Below, piece after piece: positions 55,486-64,000 of a stretch of DNA of 64,000 nucleotides. The position numbers were made by a program, and so were the translations under genes. Each line of letters starts with the position of its first letter. Positions within the stretch are counted from its first letter, which is position 1. The notes under the pieces are model-generated. The model ran no database searches and was not told the DNA's origin. It was given only the letters and a program-made list of their open reading frames with translations. Origin of the DNA: an uncultured Flavobacteriaceae bacterium (GTDB lineage Bacteria > Bacteroidota > Bacteroidia > Flavobacteriales > Flavobacteriaceae); NCBI GenBank assembly GCA_943842625.1, contig CALTCK010000001.1, positions 207,498 to 271,497 on the forward strand, in the 5' to 3' direction.

Positions 55486-58080
55486 TTATTTTTTTATCAC
55501 CAATTTAGCAGTGTGATTGTAATCTGCTCCGTTTATTTGTATAATATAAAGTCCTGTTGTTAAATCCTTCTACATTCAAAGAAACTGTATTTTGTAAAGA
55601 AGTTTTTTCGTATACACTTCTCTACCATTCATATCATATATAGAAACTGTTCCTGCACCAAAATCTAATAACGGTTGTATATTAATTTTTCCATTTGATG
55701 GGTTTGGATAGATGATAAAATTATTTTCTAATAAATTATCATTAGTCCCTAAACCACCACAAATTACAGGAAGATCAAATGCCTCAACTTGGTCTGAGCG
55801 ACTGGAATGAATTTCCTTGGTCGGCACTAAATCCACAACCTCTATTAGCAAAAGCTTCCCAAATTAAACAACGATTTACACCATCGTTTGCTAATTCATC
55901 CGCTTCCAATATGGCATCTCTTCCGTCAACAAATCCAGGGAGAACAATTTTGTAATTTCATACCATCCATTACTAATTGGATAGCTATATTATTTCCACC
56001 TGTTCCATTGTATAAATCTGGATCATATCCGTATTCATCAATTAATAACCAAGTCATATCCCAAAGCATAGTAGCCCAAACAAATCCAATTCCGTGTGGT
56101 TGAGATCACATTATTATTTGAATCAGCATAGGTATAATTATTAACAGCAAAATCTGTACTGTACGGAGCCTCTCTTATTCCTTGAGCATCAGTTGGCTGA
56201 CCTGTTGCGTAGGTACCAATACCTCTGATGTCGGATCCCTGATCGCCGGGCTCCATCGTTAGCATTAAACCTACATAGTCACTCCATCCTTCTCCCATTT
56301 GTTCGGCATTGTTTAAACAACTGGTATTGTTTGCTCCACCTGTAAGTCTATTGGATATACCGTGACCATATTCATGAGCTATAATTGCGTTATCCAAATC
56401 TCCATCTATTTGAGGACCAACCGTAACACCATTGATGGTTCCGTTAATTGTTCCTGTTAACAATTCTTCAATAATTGCTTCACCATCAATATTATTCACC
56501 ATAAACAATGGTATGGTTACTTGATCTCCAACAGCACCACCACCCATTGTAATAGCATCTCCGTCAACATTATTAACCATAATTACTGCAACAGCACCCT
56601 CATTTTGAGCTGCTAATGATTTGAAGCCAAATTCGCATTCTCCTCTTCTAATAACAGCAATTTTTCCAGTTAAATCCCCTCCATTAGTGATAGGGTCACA
56701 AGCATCATTTGTATCTTCAGTACCATTAACGTCATCTTCTACCAATACTAAATCCTCTGTTAAATCTACAATTTCACCGCCAAAAGCAGCCGGTATCCCA
56801 TCGTAATCACCTGTTAGAGGACCATCATTTATCGTTAATAGGGGTCCAGAAGTAACTGCACCGTCCCATAAAAACATCTGCATTCTTGGATTCGATCCAT
56901 CAGGGGGAGTGGCGAAGTTGGCATTATTTGTACCTCCTCCATCTTGGGCATCAGCGTTAACTGAATCACTTCCATTTCCTCCATTTCCATAGTTGTTTTC
57001 TTGGAAATTTCCACTCGCTTCATCAAAACCATACTGATAGTAAATATCATGCATTAAATTATTCCAATAAAATAAATTTACTGTTGAAGCTTCTATCATT
57101 TCGACTGGTGGAGCATCAAAAATGTATGGGAAATCAAAGATAAGTTCAGCTCCTCCATCGGCAGAAATACCATCTGTTCCGTTGTTTGCGTTTATATCAT
57201 CTTTTGACCAAACATTATTACCTCTAGTTATGGTATGTTCAGCTCCAGGAACACCATCAGTATCGTGCCATCCAAAAGGAGAACCTTCGCCTTCACCAGA
57301 AGGATCAGCTTCTAAAGTATCGACTCCATGGTTTGGGCTTTCAATTGGCATCGCAAATACTCGATACTGAGCACCACCTGATAATGCCATATTTTTGGTT
57401 TGAGAAAATAAACGATTGTTATCTTTTATATGAGTATGATTGCTAAACATTCCTTTTTCAACAGCACAACTAACAACCCAGTCAATAGTATCTATAAGAG
57501 TCCCATTTACTGCATCTATTCTGACACTATAATAATGAGAAGCATCTAACAAATAAATACTTAAATCCCAAGCAAGTCTTAATGAACTATCATCCATGGT
57601 TTGGTAAACCAATTTAACAGGTATATTTTCTAAAGAAATTCCTCCATTTGAAAATATAAATTTATTGTCTGATAGGGTTTCAATTAGATCAATATTAGAG
57701 GTAGTACTAAGTCCTAAACTCTCCGCAGCTTTGTTAATTGCTGTTGCAGCATTGATTGAAGGGCTTGTGGTGTTAACTTTTTCTGAAATATTTTTTTCAA
57801 AAGAAAATCCAGCATTCAAAACTTGTCCATTTCTAATTGCAAACGAAGAAACAGAATTGAATATTTCTATTCCTTGGTGTCGTTGGATTGCATAGACATT
57901 TTCTACATCCATACTTTTGGAATAGCTGTGCCTGTCAATAACAAGGTCATCATAGTCTTGGGATTCAATACCCAATTCCGATTTATTAGCATTCAAATAA
58001 GTGCTCACTGAGCTTTTGTAATCCTGACCGAATAAAGAATTCGCTAGGATGAATACAAAAAGGTAAAGTAATTTTTTCAT
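55486..58080 (-). pseudogene. M36 fungalysin-type metallopeptidase with type IX sorting domain, several frameshifts
   Basis: The long frame (58080-56038, 680 residues) has signal peptide MKKLLYLFVFILANSLFGQ, an FTP propeptide (about 40-200), the M36 catalytic part with a PA domain inserted (about 430-560, GKIAVIRRGECEFGFKSLAA), and the zinc site HEYGH at about 569 with the Glu of GEGWSDY near 597. Beyond 56108 the rest is in pieces: WATMLWDMTW, then CSPGFVDGRDAI, DQVEAFDLPV and the C-terminal IIYPNPSNGKINIQP typical of type A sorting domains, to a stop at 55486. Joining them needs indels near 56104, 55937, 55804, 55605 and 55563. It is a secreted protease if the breaks are errors, a decaying one if real. 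Confidence 0.8.
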
Positions 58081-58183
58081 AGGTAGTTATTTAAAAAATA
58101 GAGTTTAATGGCAATATAGCTAGTTTATTTTAATTTTTAATTCGACAAAACACTGTTCTATTTTCAAATGCAATATCGTCTTT

Positions 58184-59527
58184 TTAAATAAGATTTCCGT
58201 TGATTTTATGAAAATTTAACATTGCATTACTATCGGTAAGCCTCGAGATGTAGTTGCAAGCTTCGATCAAATATTGATACATTGATGTTTCATCTGGATT
58301 TCCTAAAATTAAATCATCTAATATTAACTGATCAAATTGAGTTGTAACGCCACTTTTATAGTTTTCAACTGAATTTGTAAAAACGTCGAGGAGTGTATTT
58401 AATATTTTATAACCTGCAATCTCTTTGTCTATGACATTATTGCTTTTATAAATTTTCTGGATACTAATTTTTATAATATCGTCAACTTGGGCTTTATAGT
58501 TACTTTTATCTAGTAATGATGTCGTAAATTTTCCATTTAGGATAGCCTCTTCATTGTTAATAAAAACAGATGCAGCTTCTGCAACTAGTGTATTAATAGC
58601 TAATGAGCGCAAGTAAGCCAGGCGATCTGAAGATTTATTCAAACTATGGTACTTATTAGTGTTTATGTTATCTTTTACCAGTTTAATTAAATATTCTAGT
58701 GCAAACTCTTCATCAATTAAACCCAAATTAATACCGTCTTCAAAATCAATAATAGTGTAGCAAATATCATCTGCTGCTTCTACTAAAAAAGCTAGTGGAT
58801 GGCGACTAAAACTAATGTCCTTATTATCACCTCTATTTTGAAGGCCTAACTCCTTAGCTACCTCAAGGAAAAAGTCTTTTTCTGACTGAAAAACACCATA
58901 TTTTTTATCTGAAATATTTAAGGATGGTTTTTTTGGAAGTGATTCTTTTGGGTATTTCATAAAGGCTCCTAAAGTTGCGTAGGATAATCGCAAACCTCCT
59001 TCTACACCATTTTTTGTTTCAGATAAAATTTTAAACCCATTAGCGTTTCCCTCAAAATCAATAAGGTCTTGGTATTGTTTTGGTGATAATAGAGATTTAA
59101 AACGTTTCCCTTTTCCATTTAAAAAAAAATCGCCAATGGCTTTTTCGCCACTATGTCCAAATGGAGGATTCCCTATATCATGAGCTAATGATGCTGCTGC
59201 TACAATCGCTCCAAAATCATTACTTTGATAACCATGTGTCTTTTTTAACTGAGGGTATTTCTCTAAAACCGCCTTCCCTATAATTCTGCCTAAAGATCGT
59301 CCTACAACAGAAACTTCTAGACTATGGGTGAGTCGAGTATGTACAAATGATGTTTTTGATAATGGTATTACTTGCGTTTTATCCTGTAAGCTTCTAAATG
59401 CTGATGAAAAGATAATCCGGTCGTAATCTACCTCAAAACCTAACCGTGTCTCATCTTGTTCAATTCGTAATCTTTTATTTGTATCACCTTGCCTTCTTAA
59501 TGATAGTAGCTGTTCCCAATTCATCAT
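58184..59527 (-). CDS. dgt: Deoxyguanosinetriphosphate triphosphohydrolase-like protein
   Basis: 447 residues of the HD superfamily. RTRLTHSLEVSVVGR-type region reads HTRLTHSLEVSVVGRSLG, then AASLAHDIGNPPFGHSGEKA (the HD pair), and YTIIDFEDGINLG with the third metal residue (VEAADDICYTIIDFEDG). These enzymes split dNTPs to nucleoside and triphosphate; the substrate preference of this one is not known. Single gene upstream of the metallopeptidase on the same strand. Confidence 0.9.
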   Translation of the reverse strand: MMNWEQLLSLRRQGDTNKRLRIEQDETRLGFEVDYDRIIFSSAFRSLQDKTQVIPLSKTSFVHTRLTHSLEVSVVGRSLGRIIGKAVLEKYPQLKKTHGYQSNDFGAIVAAASLAHDIGNPPFGHSGEKAIGDFFLNGKGKRFKSLLSPKQYQDLIDFEGNANGFKILSETKNGVEGGLRLSYATLGAFMKYPKESLPKKPSLNISDKKYGVFQSEKDFFLEVAKELGLQNRGDNKDISFSRHPLAFLVEAADDICYTIIDFEDGINLGLIDEEFALEYLIKLVKDNINTNKYHSLNKSSDRLAYLRSLAINTLVAEAASVFINNEEAILNGKFTTSLLDKSNYKAQVDDIIKISIQKIYKSNNVIDKEIAGYKILNTLLDVFTNSVENYKSGVTTQFDQLILDDLILGNPDETSMYQYLIEACNYISRLTDSNAMLNFHKINGNLI

Positions 59528-59704
59528 TCTAATAATTTATAAAATCGCAATATACTATTATTAAGTTCTTTTTAATGTATTTTAAATGTTAAGTAGGTAA
59601 CAATTAATTAACACTAAAATCATCTATTGATAATTTCTAGATAACAAGAACTTCACATTAGTATTAGTTATTTGTACCATAATAATCAAAATAATAATTT
59701 AAAA

Positions 59705-60943
59705 ATGAAAAAAATTTTACTTACAATAATCGTAATTTTCACAATTGGATCATTTATGAGTTGCAGTAGCGATGACGATGGAGCAGTTATTCCTAATGAT
59801 AGCGAAGGTCAAGGAACAGATACTGTTTTAAGCGGGCAAATTACAGAAGACAAAACTTTAACAAATGACGAAATATGGGAGCTTGAAGGCCGAGTTACTG
59901 TAACTGCAGGTAATACATTGACTATAGAAGCAGGAACAATTATTAAGGCTTTTGCTGGAAGTGGTGCAAATGCATCAGCATTAATTATTGCTAGAGGTGC
60001 TAAAATAATGGCAAATGGAACTACTGATAACCCTATTGTATTTACTTCTGCGGCAGATAATATTCAATTAGGTCAATCATTTGGAGGAAACTTAACTGAA
60101 AATGATCGTGGATTATGGGGCGGATTGTTAGTCTTAGGTTATGCCACTATATCCGTCGAAGGAAACGCATCAGAAACCCAAATTGAAGGAATCCCTGCAA
60201 GTGATACCAATGGCTTGTATGGGGGCAATGATAATTCTGATAACTCAGGAGAAATAAATTATGTTTCTATTCGTCATGGTGGTGCTGAGATTGGTGAAGG
60301 GAATGAAATAAATGGACTTACTCTAGGTGGAGTTGGATCTGGAACTTCGATCGCTAATGTTGAGGTAGTAGCAAATGTTGATGATGGCATTGAGTTATTT
60401 GGTGGTTCTGTAGATGTATCAAATGCGCTAGTTTGGGCTCAAGGTGATGATGGATTAGATATTGACCAAGCATATTCTGGAACTGTATCAAACTCAGTGG
60501 TTGTATTAGGAGATATTTCTGATCATGCCATGGAAATTGATGGTCCTGAAGGTGCACTAGAAGGAAGCTTTACGTTGAATAATATTACTTTAATAGGTAA
60601 CAGTTCAACAGAAAATGGTGAGTATGCTGATTACAGAAGTAATGCTATGGGTGTTTCAAATAATGTGTTTGCTAGAGGATTTAAAGAATCTTCAGATGTT
60701 GAATTAGATAATGATGGCGTTGCAACAAATTACAATGATGGCAAACTATCATTCGGACTTTGGGAAATAGTACTGCCTTCAGCAGTTGAAAATGTACAAG
60801 ATCTATTTGTAAATAAAGCTGAGACTGTTCCCGTTACTGGATATGGTGATAATGCGAATGCAGTAATTAATGGCTCTGAAACAGTTGGAGCAAATTTATC
60901 TGACTTTGGGTGGACCTTTGCTGATTATAAGGGAGCCTTATAA
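59705..60943 (+). CDS. Beta-helix-like surface lipoprotein paired with a TonB receptor
   Basis: 412 residues from ATG 59705 (an upstream ATG at 59672 would add NQNNN-rich residues before a good signal). MKKILLTIIVIFTIGSFMSC is a lipoprotein signal followed by SSDDDGA, a run of acidic residues like those used for surface export of Bacteroidota lipoproteins. The rest is short repeating beta segments (GRVTVTAGNTLTIEAGTIIK, DNPIVFTSAADNIQLG, GLWGGLLVLGYATIS) like a right-handed beta-helix. I do not know the ligand. It precedes a TonB-dependent receptor, with a hairpin between, so it may be its surface partner. Confidence 0.65.
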   Translation: MKKILLTIIVIFTIGSFMSCSSDDDGAVIPNDSEGQGTDTVLSGQITEDKTLTNDEIWELEGRVTVTAGNTLTIEAGTIIKAFAGSGANASALIIARGAKIMANGTTDNPIVFTSAADNIQLGQSFGGNLTENDRGLWGGLLVLGYATISVEGNASETQIEGIPASDTNGLYGGNDNSDNSGEINYVSIRHGGAEIGEGNEINGLTLGGVGSGTSIANVEVVANVDDGIELFGGSVDVSNALVWAQGDDGLDIDQAYSGTVSNSVVVLGDISDHAMEIDGPEGALEGSFTLNNITLIGNSSTENGEYADYRSNAMGVSNNVFARGFKESSDVELDNDGVATNYNDGKLSFGLWEIVLPSAVENVQDLFVNKAETVPVTGYGDNANAVINGSETVGANLSDFGWTFADYKGAL

Positions 60944-60976
60944 TTTATTTGAATTGATTTAAAATAAATTAATCAA

Positions 60977-61009
60977 AACTCATTCCAAATTATTGGGATG
61001 AGTTGTTTT
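60977..61009 (+). terminator. Hairpin between the lipoprotein and receptor genes (terminator or attenuator)
   Basis: AACTCATTCCAA and TTGGGATGAGTT pair over 12 bases with one G-U wobble around ATTA, followed by GTTTTT, 34 bases after the lipoprotein stop and 15 before the receptor ATG. Partial read-through would lower receptor relative to lipoprotein. It can also mask part of the receptor leader. Confidence 0.65.
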
Positions 61010-61023
61010 TATATATAACAACC

Positions 61024-63852
61024 ATGAAAAAAACATCTTTATTATTACTAATTATAAGTTTACTCTCTTTTTCTTCATTTTCACAATCTGGAATCATTAC
61101 TGGTACAGTAAACGATGGGGAGTACAATGATATTCTTCCTTTTGCAAATGTTATTGTAAAAGGGACTCTTAAAGGAGCCTTAAGCGATTTTGAGGGTAAA
61201 TACAATTTAGAATTAACTCCAGGAACCTACACCTTGGAGTTTTCTTTTGTAGGGTATCAAACTAAAGAAATTAATGAAATTATTCTAAAAAATGGAGAGT
61301 CAATTAATATTGATGTAACCCTAAAAGCTGCTTCCGCCGAGTTAGATGAAGTTGTTATTAAAACTTCATTAAAAAGAAATACTGAAGAATCAGTTTTAAA
61401 ATTACAAAAAAACTCCATAAATCTTATGGATGGTCTTTCTTTAGAGAGTATTAAAAATTCAGGAGCTGGCGATATTGCATCTGCAGTCAAGAGTATTCCT
61501 GGAGTTTCTGTTCAAAGAGGCAAGTATGTTTATGTCAGAGGTTTGGGAGATCGCTACACTAAAACATCTTTAAACGGTGTAGATGTTCCAGGTTTAGATC
61601 CTGATAGAAATACCTTACAGTTAGATTTATTTCCCTCATCTATTTTAGAAAATGTTTTGGTAATTAAATCTGCAACTGCAGATCAATCGGCAGATTTTAC
61701 AGGAGGCGCTATTAATATTGTCACCAAAGATATACCAACAAAAGCTTCTTATAGTAGCTCATTTGGTTTGAGCTATAATCCAGATTTTCATTTTAATAGC
61801 GATTATTTATCCTACGATGGCAGTAAAACAGATTTTTTAGGTTTTGATAACGGGTTAAGAGATAATCCTATTCCATCAGCACAATACATTCCATTACCCC
61901 AAGAAAACCCTGAAGTTGTAGAAATATTAACTAATAGATTTACTAAAAATATGGCTGCTCAAAGAGAAACAAGTTTTATGGATTATAACTTTTCTTTTAC
62001 AGCAGGCAATCAATTTGATGTTGGGGATAATAAGTTGGGATATTTAGCATCATTATCTTATAAAAACGAAACAACATTTTATTCAGAATATGTAGACGGA
62101 CAATCTTTCAAAAAAGATCCTGATCCTTCAGTTTACGAGCTTAATGTAGACAGAACACAACAAGGGGAAGCTGGCACAAACAATGTATTAATTAGCGGGA
62201 TTGCAGGATTGTCTTTTAAAACAGATAACTCAAAATATAAATTTAATGTACTTCATTTACAAAATGGAGAATCGAAAGCTTCCATTTTTAATCAACAAAA
62301 TAGAATTATAAATTCCAATTTGGTTAAAAAAGATAATTTAATTTACACACAACGTTCTATTACTAATGTTTTACTAAATGGTAAACACTCCATAGGCACT
62401 GAATCCAATTGGACTTTAGATTGGAAACTATCTCCTTCTCTAGCGTTGGTTTATGATAAAGATTTTAGAGTATCCCCTTTTAGAGTTTTAATTGATGAAA
62501 TTACCGGTGAGGAAACTTTTACTATCGAACCCAGTGAGTCAGGATTGCCAACTAGAATATTCCGAAACCTTGAAGAAACAAATTTAGTAGGAAAAGCGGA
62601 TTTAATAAATAAACATACGTTATTTGACAGCGAAGCAAAAGTGAAATTTGGTGGTTCATACACATATAAATCAAGAGATTTTATAATCCATAGGTATTCT
62701 TTTCCTTTATTAAATATTGCTAATGGTTTTGCAAATGGAGATCCAGATCAAATATTTGCTGATCAAAATTTGTACGATGCAAGTTTAAATAGTGGTGTAT
62801 TTGTAAGAAGAGATTCAGGAATTTCAGATTCTTTTGAATCTCAAATGAATATTGCTTCAGCCTATGTCTCTGAAGAATTTAAAATAACTGAATGGTTCAA
62901 TGCGATTGCCGGGTTACGTTATGAAAAGTTTCAATTAATTTATTCTGGACAAAGACAAGATGGGACAAATCTTACTAAAGCAACTATTATAGATAAAAAT
63001 GATTTGTTCCCTTCTGCTAATTTAATATTTGATTTAAATGAAGACGGTTCAAAAAAAGTTAGAACTTCTTATGCGAGAACAACAGCTAGGCCTTCTTTTA
63101 AAGAAGCTTCTCTAGCAGAAATATTTGACCCAATTAATAATACTTTTTTTATTGGTAATATTAATATACAACCTACTTATATCAATAATTTTGACTTGAG
63201 ATATGAAAAATACGGAGATAAAGGAGATTTTTATGCAATTAGTGGTTTTTATAAATCTTTTAAGGATCCTATTGAGCTTTCATTTATTAGAAGTGCTACA
63301 GGACAATTTACTCCTTTAAATTTAGGTGATGCTAATGTCTATGGTGGAGAAATTGAAGTTAGGAAACATTTAGGATTTATTCCTGGTTGGGAAAATTTTG
63401 GAATAAATTTTAATTTTTCAATCATAGAATCTCAACAAAAATTTAGTGAAGACGAAAGAGAAAATAGAGAAGAAAACTTGAGGGTTGGTGAAGTATTAGA
63501 TAGTTCAAGACCGCTTCAGGGTCAATCCCCTTATTTAATTAATTTTGGAATCGATTATAGCGATGACAATGGATGGAATGCTGGTTTCTTTTATAATGTT
63601 CAAGGCGAAACATTACAAGTGGTGGGTAATGGAAACCTCCCAGATGTTTATACACTTCCATTTAATAATTTAGTCTTTAATGCTTCTAAAACGTTTGGTG
63701 AAAATAAAAACTCAAGTATTTCTTTAAAATTTGAAAATCTATTAAATAGTAGCATAGAAAGTGTTTATAAATCCTATAGAGCGGAAAATCAAACTTACTC
63801 TAAGTGGAGCCCGGGACAACAGATTAGTATCAGCTACCGGATTAAATTTTAA
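61024..63852 (+). CDS. TonB-dependent outer-membrane receptor with carboxypeptidase-like N-terminal domain
   Basis: 942 residues from ATG 61024. The signal peptide ends SFSSFSQ. Residues ~25-105 form a CarboxypepD_reg-like beta-sandwich (GTVNDGEYNDILPFANVIVK), then the plug (about 120-235; SVQRGKYVYVRGLGDRYTKT, FTGGAINIVTKDIP) and a 22-strand type barrel to an aromatic end (QQISISYRIKF). A TonB box is not clear. It imports a large ligand with energy from TonB/ExbBD. No SusD homologue is adjacent, so this is not a SusCD pair; the neighbouring lipoprotein may serve instead. Confidence 0.88.
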   Translation: MKKTSLLLLIISLLSFSSFSQSGIITGTVNDGEYNDILPFANVIVKGTLKGALSDFEGKYNLELTPGTYTLEFSFVGYQTKEINEIILKNGESINIDVTLKAASAELDEVVIKTSLKRNTEESVLKLQKNSINLMDGLSLESIKNSGAGDIASAVKSIPGVSVQRGKYVYVRGLGDRYTKTSLNGVDVPGLDPDRNTLQLDLFPSSILENVLVIKSATADQSADFTGGAINIVTKDIPTKASYSSSFGLSYNPDFHFNSDYLSYDGSKTDFLGFDNGLRDNPIPSAQYIPLPQENPEVVEILTNRFTKNMAAQRETSFMDYNFSFTAGNQFDVGDNKLGYLASLSYKNETTFYSEYVDGQSFKKDPDPSVYELNVDRTQQGEAGTNNVLISGIAGLSFKTDNSKYKFNVLHLQNGESKASIFNQQNRIINSNLVKKDNLIYTQRSITNVLLNGKHSIGTESNWTLDWKLSPSLALVYDKDFRVSPFRVLIDEITGEETFTIEPSESGLPTRIFRNLEETNLVGKADLINKHTLFDSEAKVKFGGSYTYKSRDFIIHRYSFPLLNIANGFANGDPDQIFADQNLYDASLNSGVFVRRDSGISDSFESQMNIASAYVSEEFKITEWFNAIAGLRYEKFQLIYSGQRQDGTNLTKATIIDKNDLFPSANLIFDLNEDGSKKVRTSYARTTARPSFKEASLAEIFDPINNTFFIGNINIQPTYINNFDLRYEKYGDKGDFYAISGFYKSFKDPIELSFIRSATGQFTPLNLGDANVYGGEIEVRKHLGFIPGWENFGINFNFSIIESQQKFSEDERENREENLRVGEVLDSSRPLQGQSPYLINFGIDYSDDNGWNAGFFYNVQGETLQVVGNGNLPDVYTLPFNNLVFNASKTFGENKNSSISLKFENLLNSSIESVYKSYRAENQTYSKWSPGQQISISYRIKF

Positions 63853-64000
63853 AATTTTTGATGCTGTATATGTAATTGTTAATAATTAGATAATATTAAT
63901 ATTACAATTAGATTACATTTTAGTTTTTTATTGTAATATCTCTTAAAATCGTTTAGTTTTTGTCGACTAGATTTATAGAGTAGAGGCTGTTTTTCAACAG
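63853..64000. other. Intergenic tail, no gene seen
   Basis: 148 AT-rich bases after the receptor stop to the window edge. I see no coding frame, no clear terminator hairpin and no promoter box. Confidence 0.4.

Noticed and set aside
56621..58011. Several plus-strand frames across the M36 gene and one at 55888-56103
   Set aside because: They are mirror frames of an AT-poor coding stretch; the minus-strand frame has the signal peptide, propeptide and zinc motif.
1..64000. CRISPR arrays, insertion sequences, integrases or att repeats
   Set aside because: No regularly spaced direct repeats, transposase or integrase frames were found; the accessory block shows no flanking repeats next to a tRNA (the only tRNA, at 35682, is far away).

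Overview
The window is a chromosomal segment of an AT-rich member of the Bacteroidota, most likely a (marine) Flavobacteriaceae. The support is: promoters of the TAnnTTTG type (some with a TTTG box about 19 bases upstream), almost no Shine-Dalgarno sequences, lipoproteins and TonB-dependent receptor/type IX secretion style proteins, the flavobacterial form of ribosomal proteins L13/S9/S2, a GH92 mannosidase, and a class I 2-oxoglutarate dehydrogenase pair. No insertion sequence, prophage, CRISPR array or plasmid gene was seen.

Layout. 1-1421: the start of a CxxC-less thioredoxin-like protein and a membrane metallophosphoesterase. 1549-14572: an accessory block of tightly packed, mostly overlapping minus-strand genes with a two-gene plus-strand insert. 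It encodes three cobalamin-binding radical SAM proteins (one frameshifted), two SAM methyltransferases, two sulfotransferase-like proteins, a flippase-like membrane protein, a GT87-like and a GT2 glycosyltransferase, a lipoprotein with a c-type haem motif and a winged-helix/nucleotidyltransferase protein. I cannot name a product; it is the best candidate here for an undescribed biosynthetic system (modified or sulfated glycoconjugate or lipid). 14672-21563: polA, then a GH92 alpha-mannosidase facing a glycosylasparaginase, a plausible N-glycan salvage pair. 21695-26158: the translation cluster rplM-rpsI-rpsB-tsf-pyrH-frr with structured leaders. 26310-33098: an MMPL/RND-like exporter, asnS, rpoN and membrane proteins. 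33208-35554: a TolQ/ExbB plus two ExbD operon with a terminator. Then tRNA-Ser, asparaginase, TatD nuclease, a retropepsin-like protein, the 2-oxoglutarate dehydrogenase pair (odhA/odhB), and a polyprenyl synthase divergent from a TetR-TolC-HlyD-RND efflux operon with a very clear operator. 50814-59527: aspS, cold-shock protein, tadA, dxs, a broken M36 metallopeptidase and dgt. 59705-63852: a beta-helix-like lipoprotein and a TonB-dependent receptor.

Sequence quality matters here. Several genes are split by single-base changes, almost all of them one extra base in or beside a short homopolymer: the radical SAM gene near 3313, tsf near 24089, the RND permease near 50333, aspS near 51013 and again at 52560, and about five places in the last 620 bases of the M36 gene. 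Because tsf and aspS are essential, these are most simply read as sequencing or assembly indels; I give such genes as merged entries.
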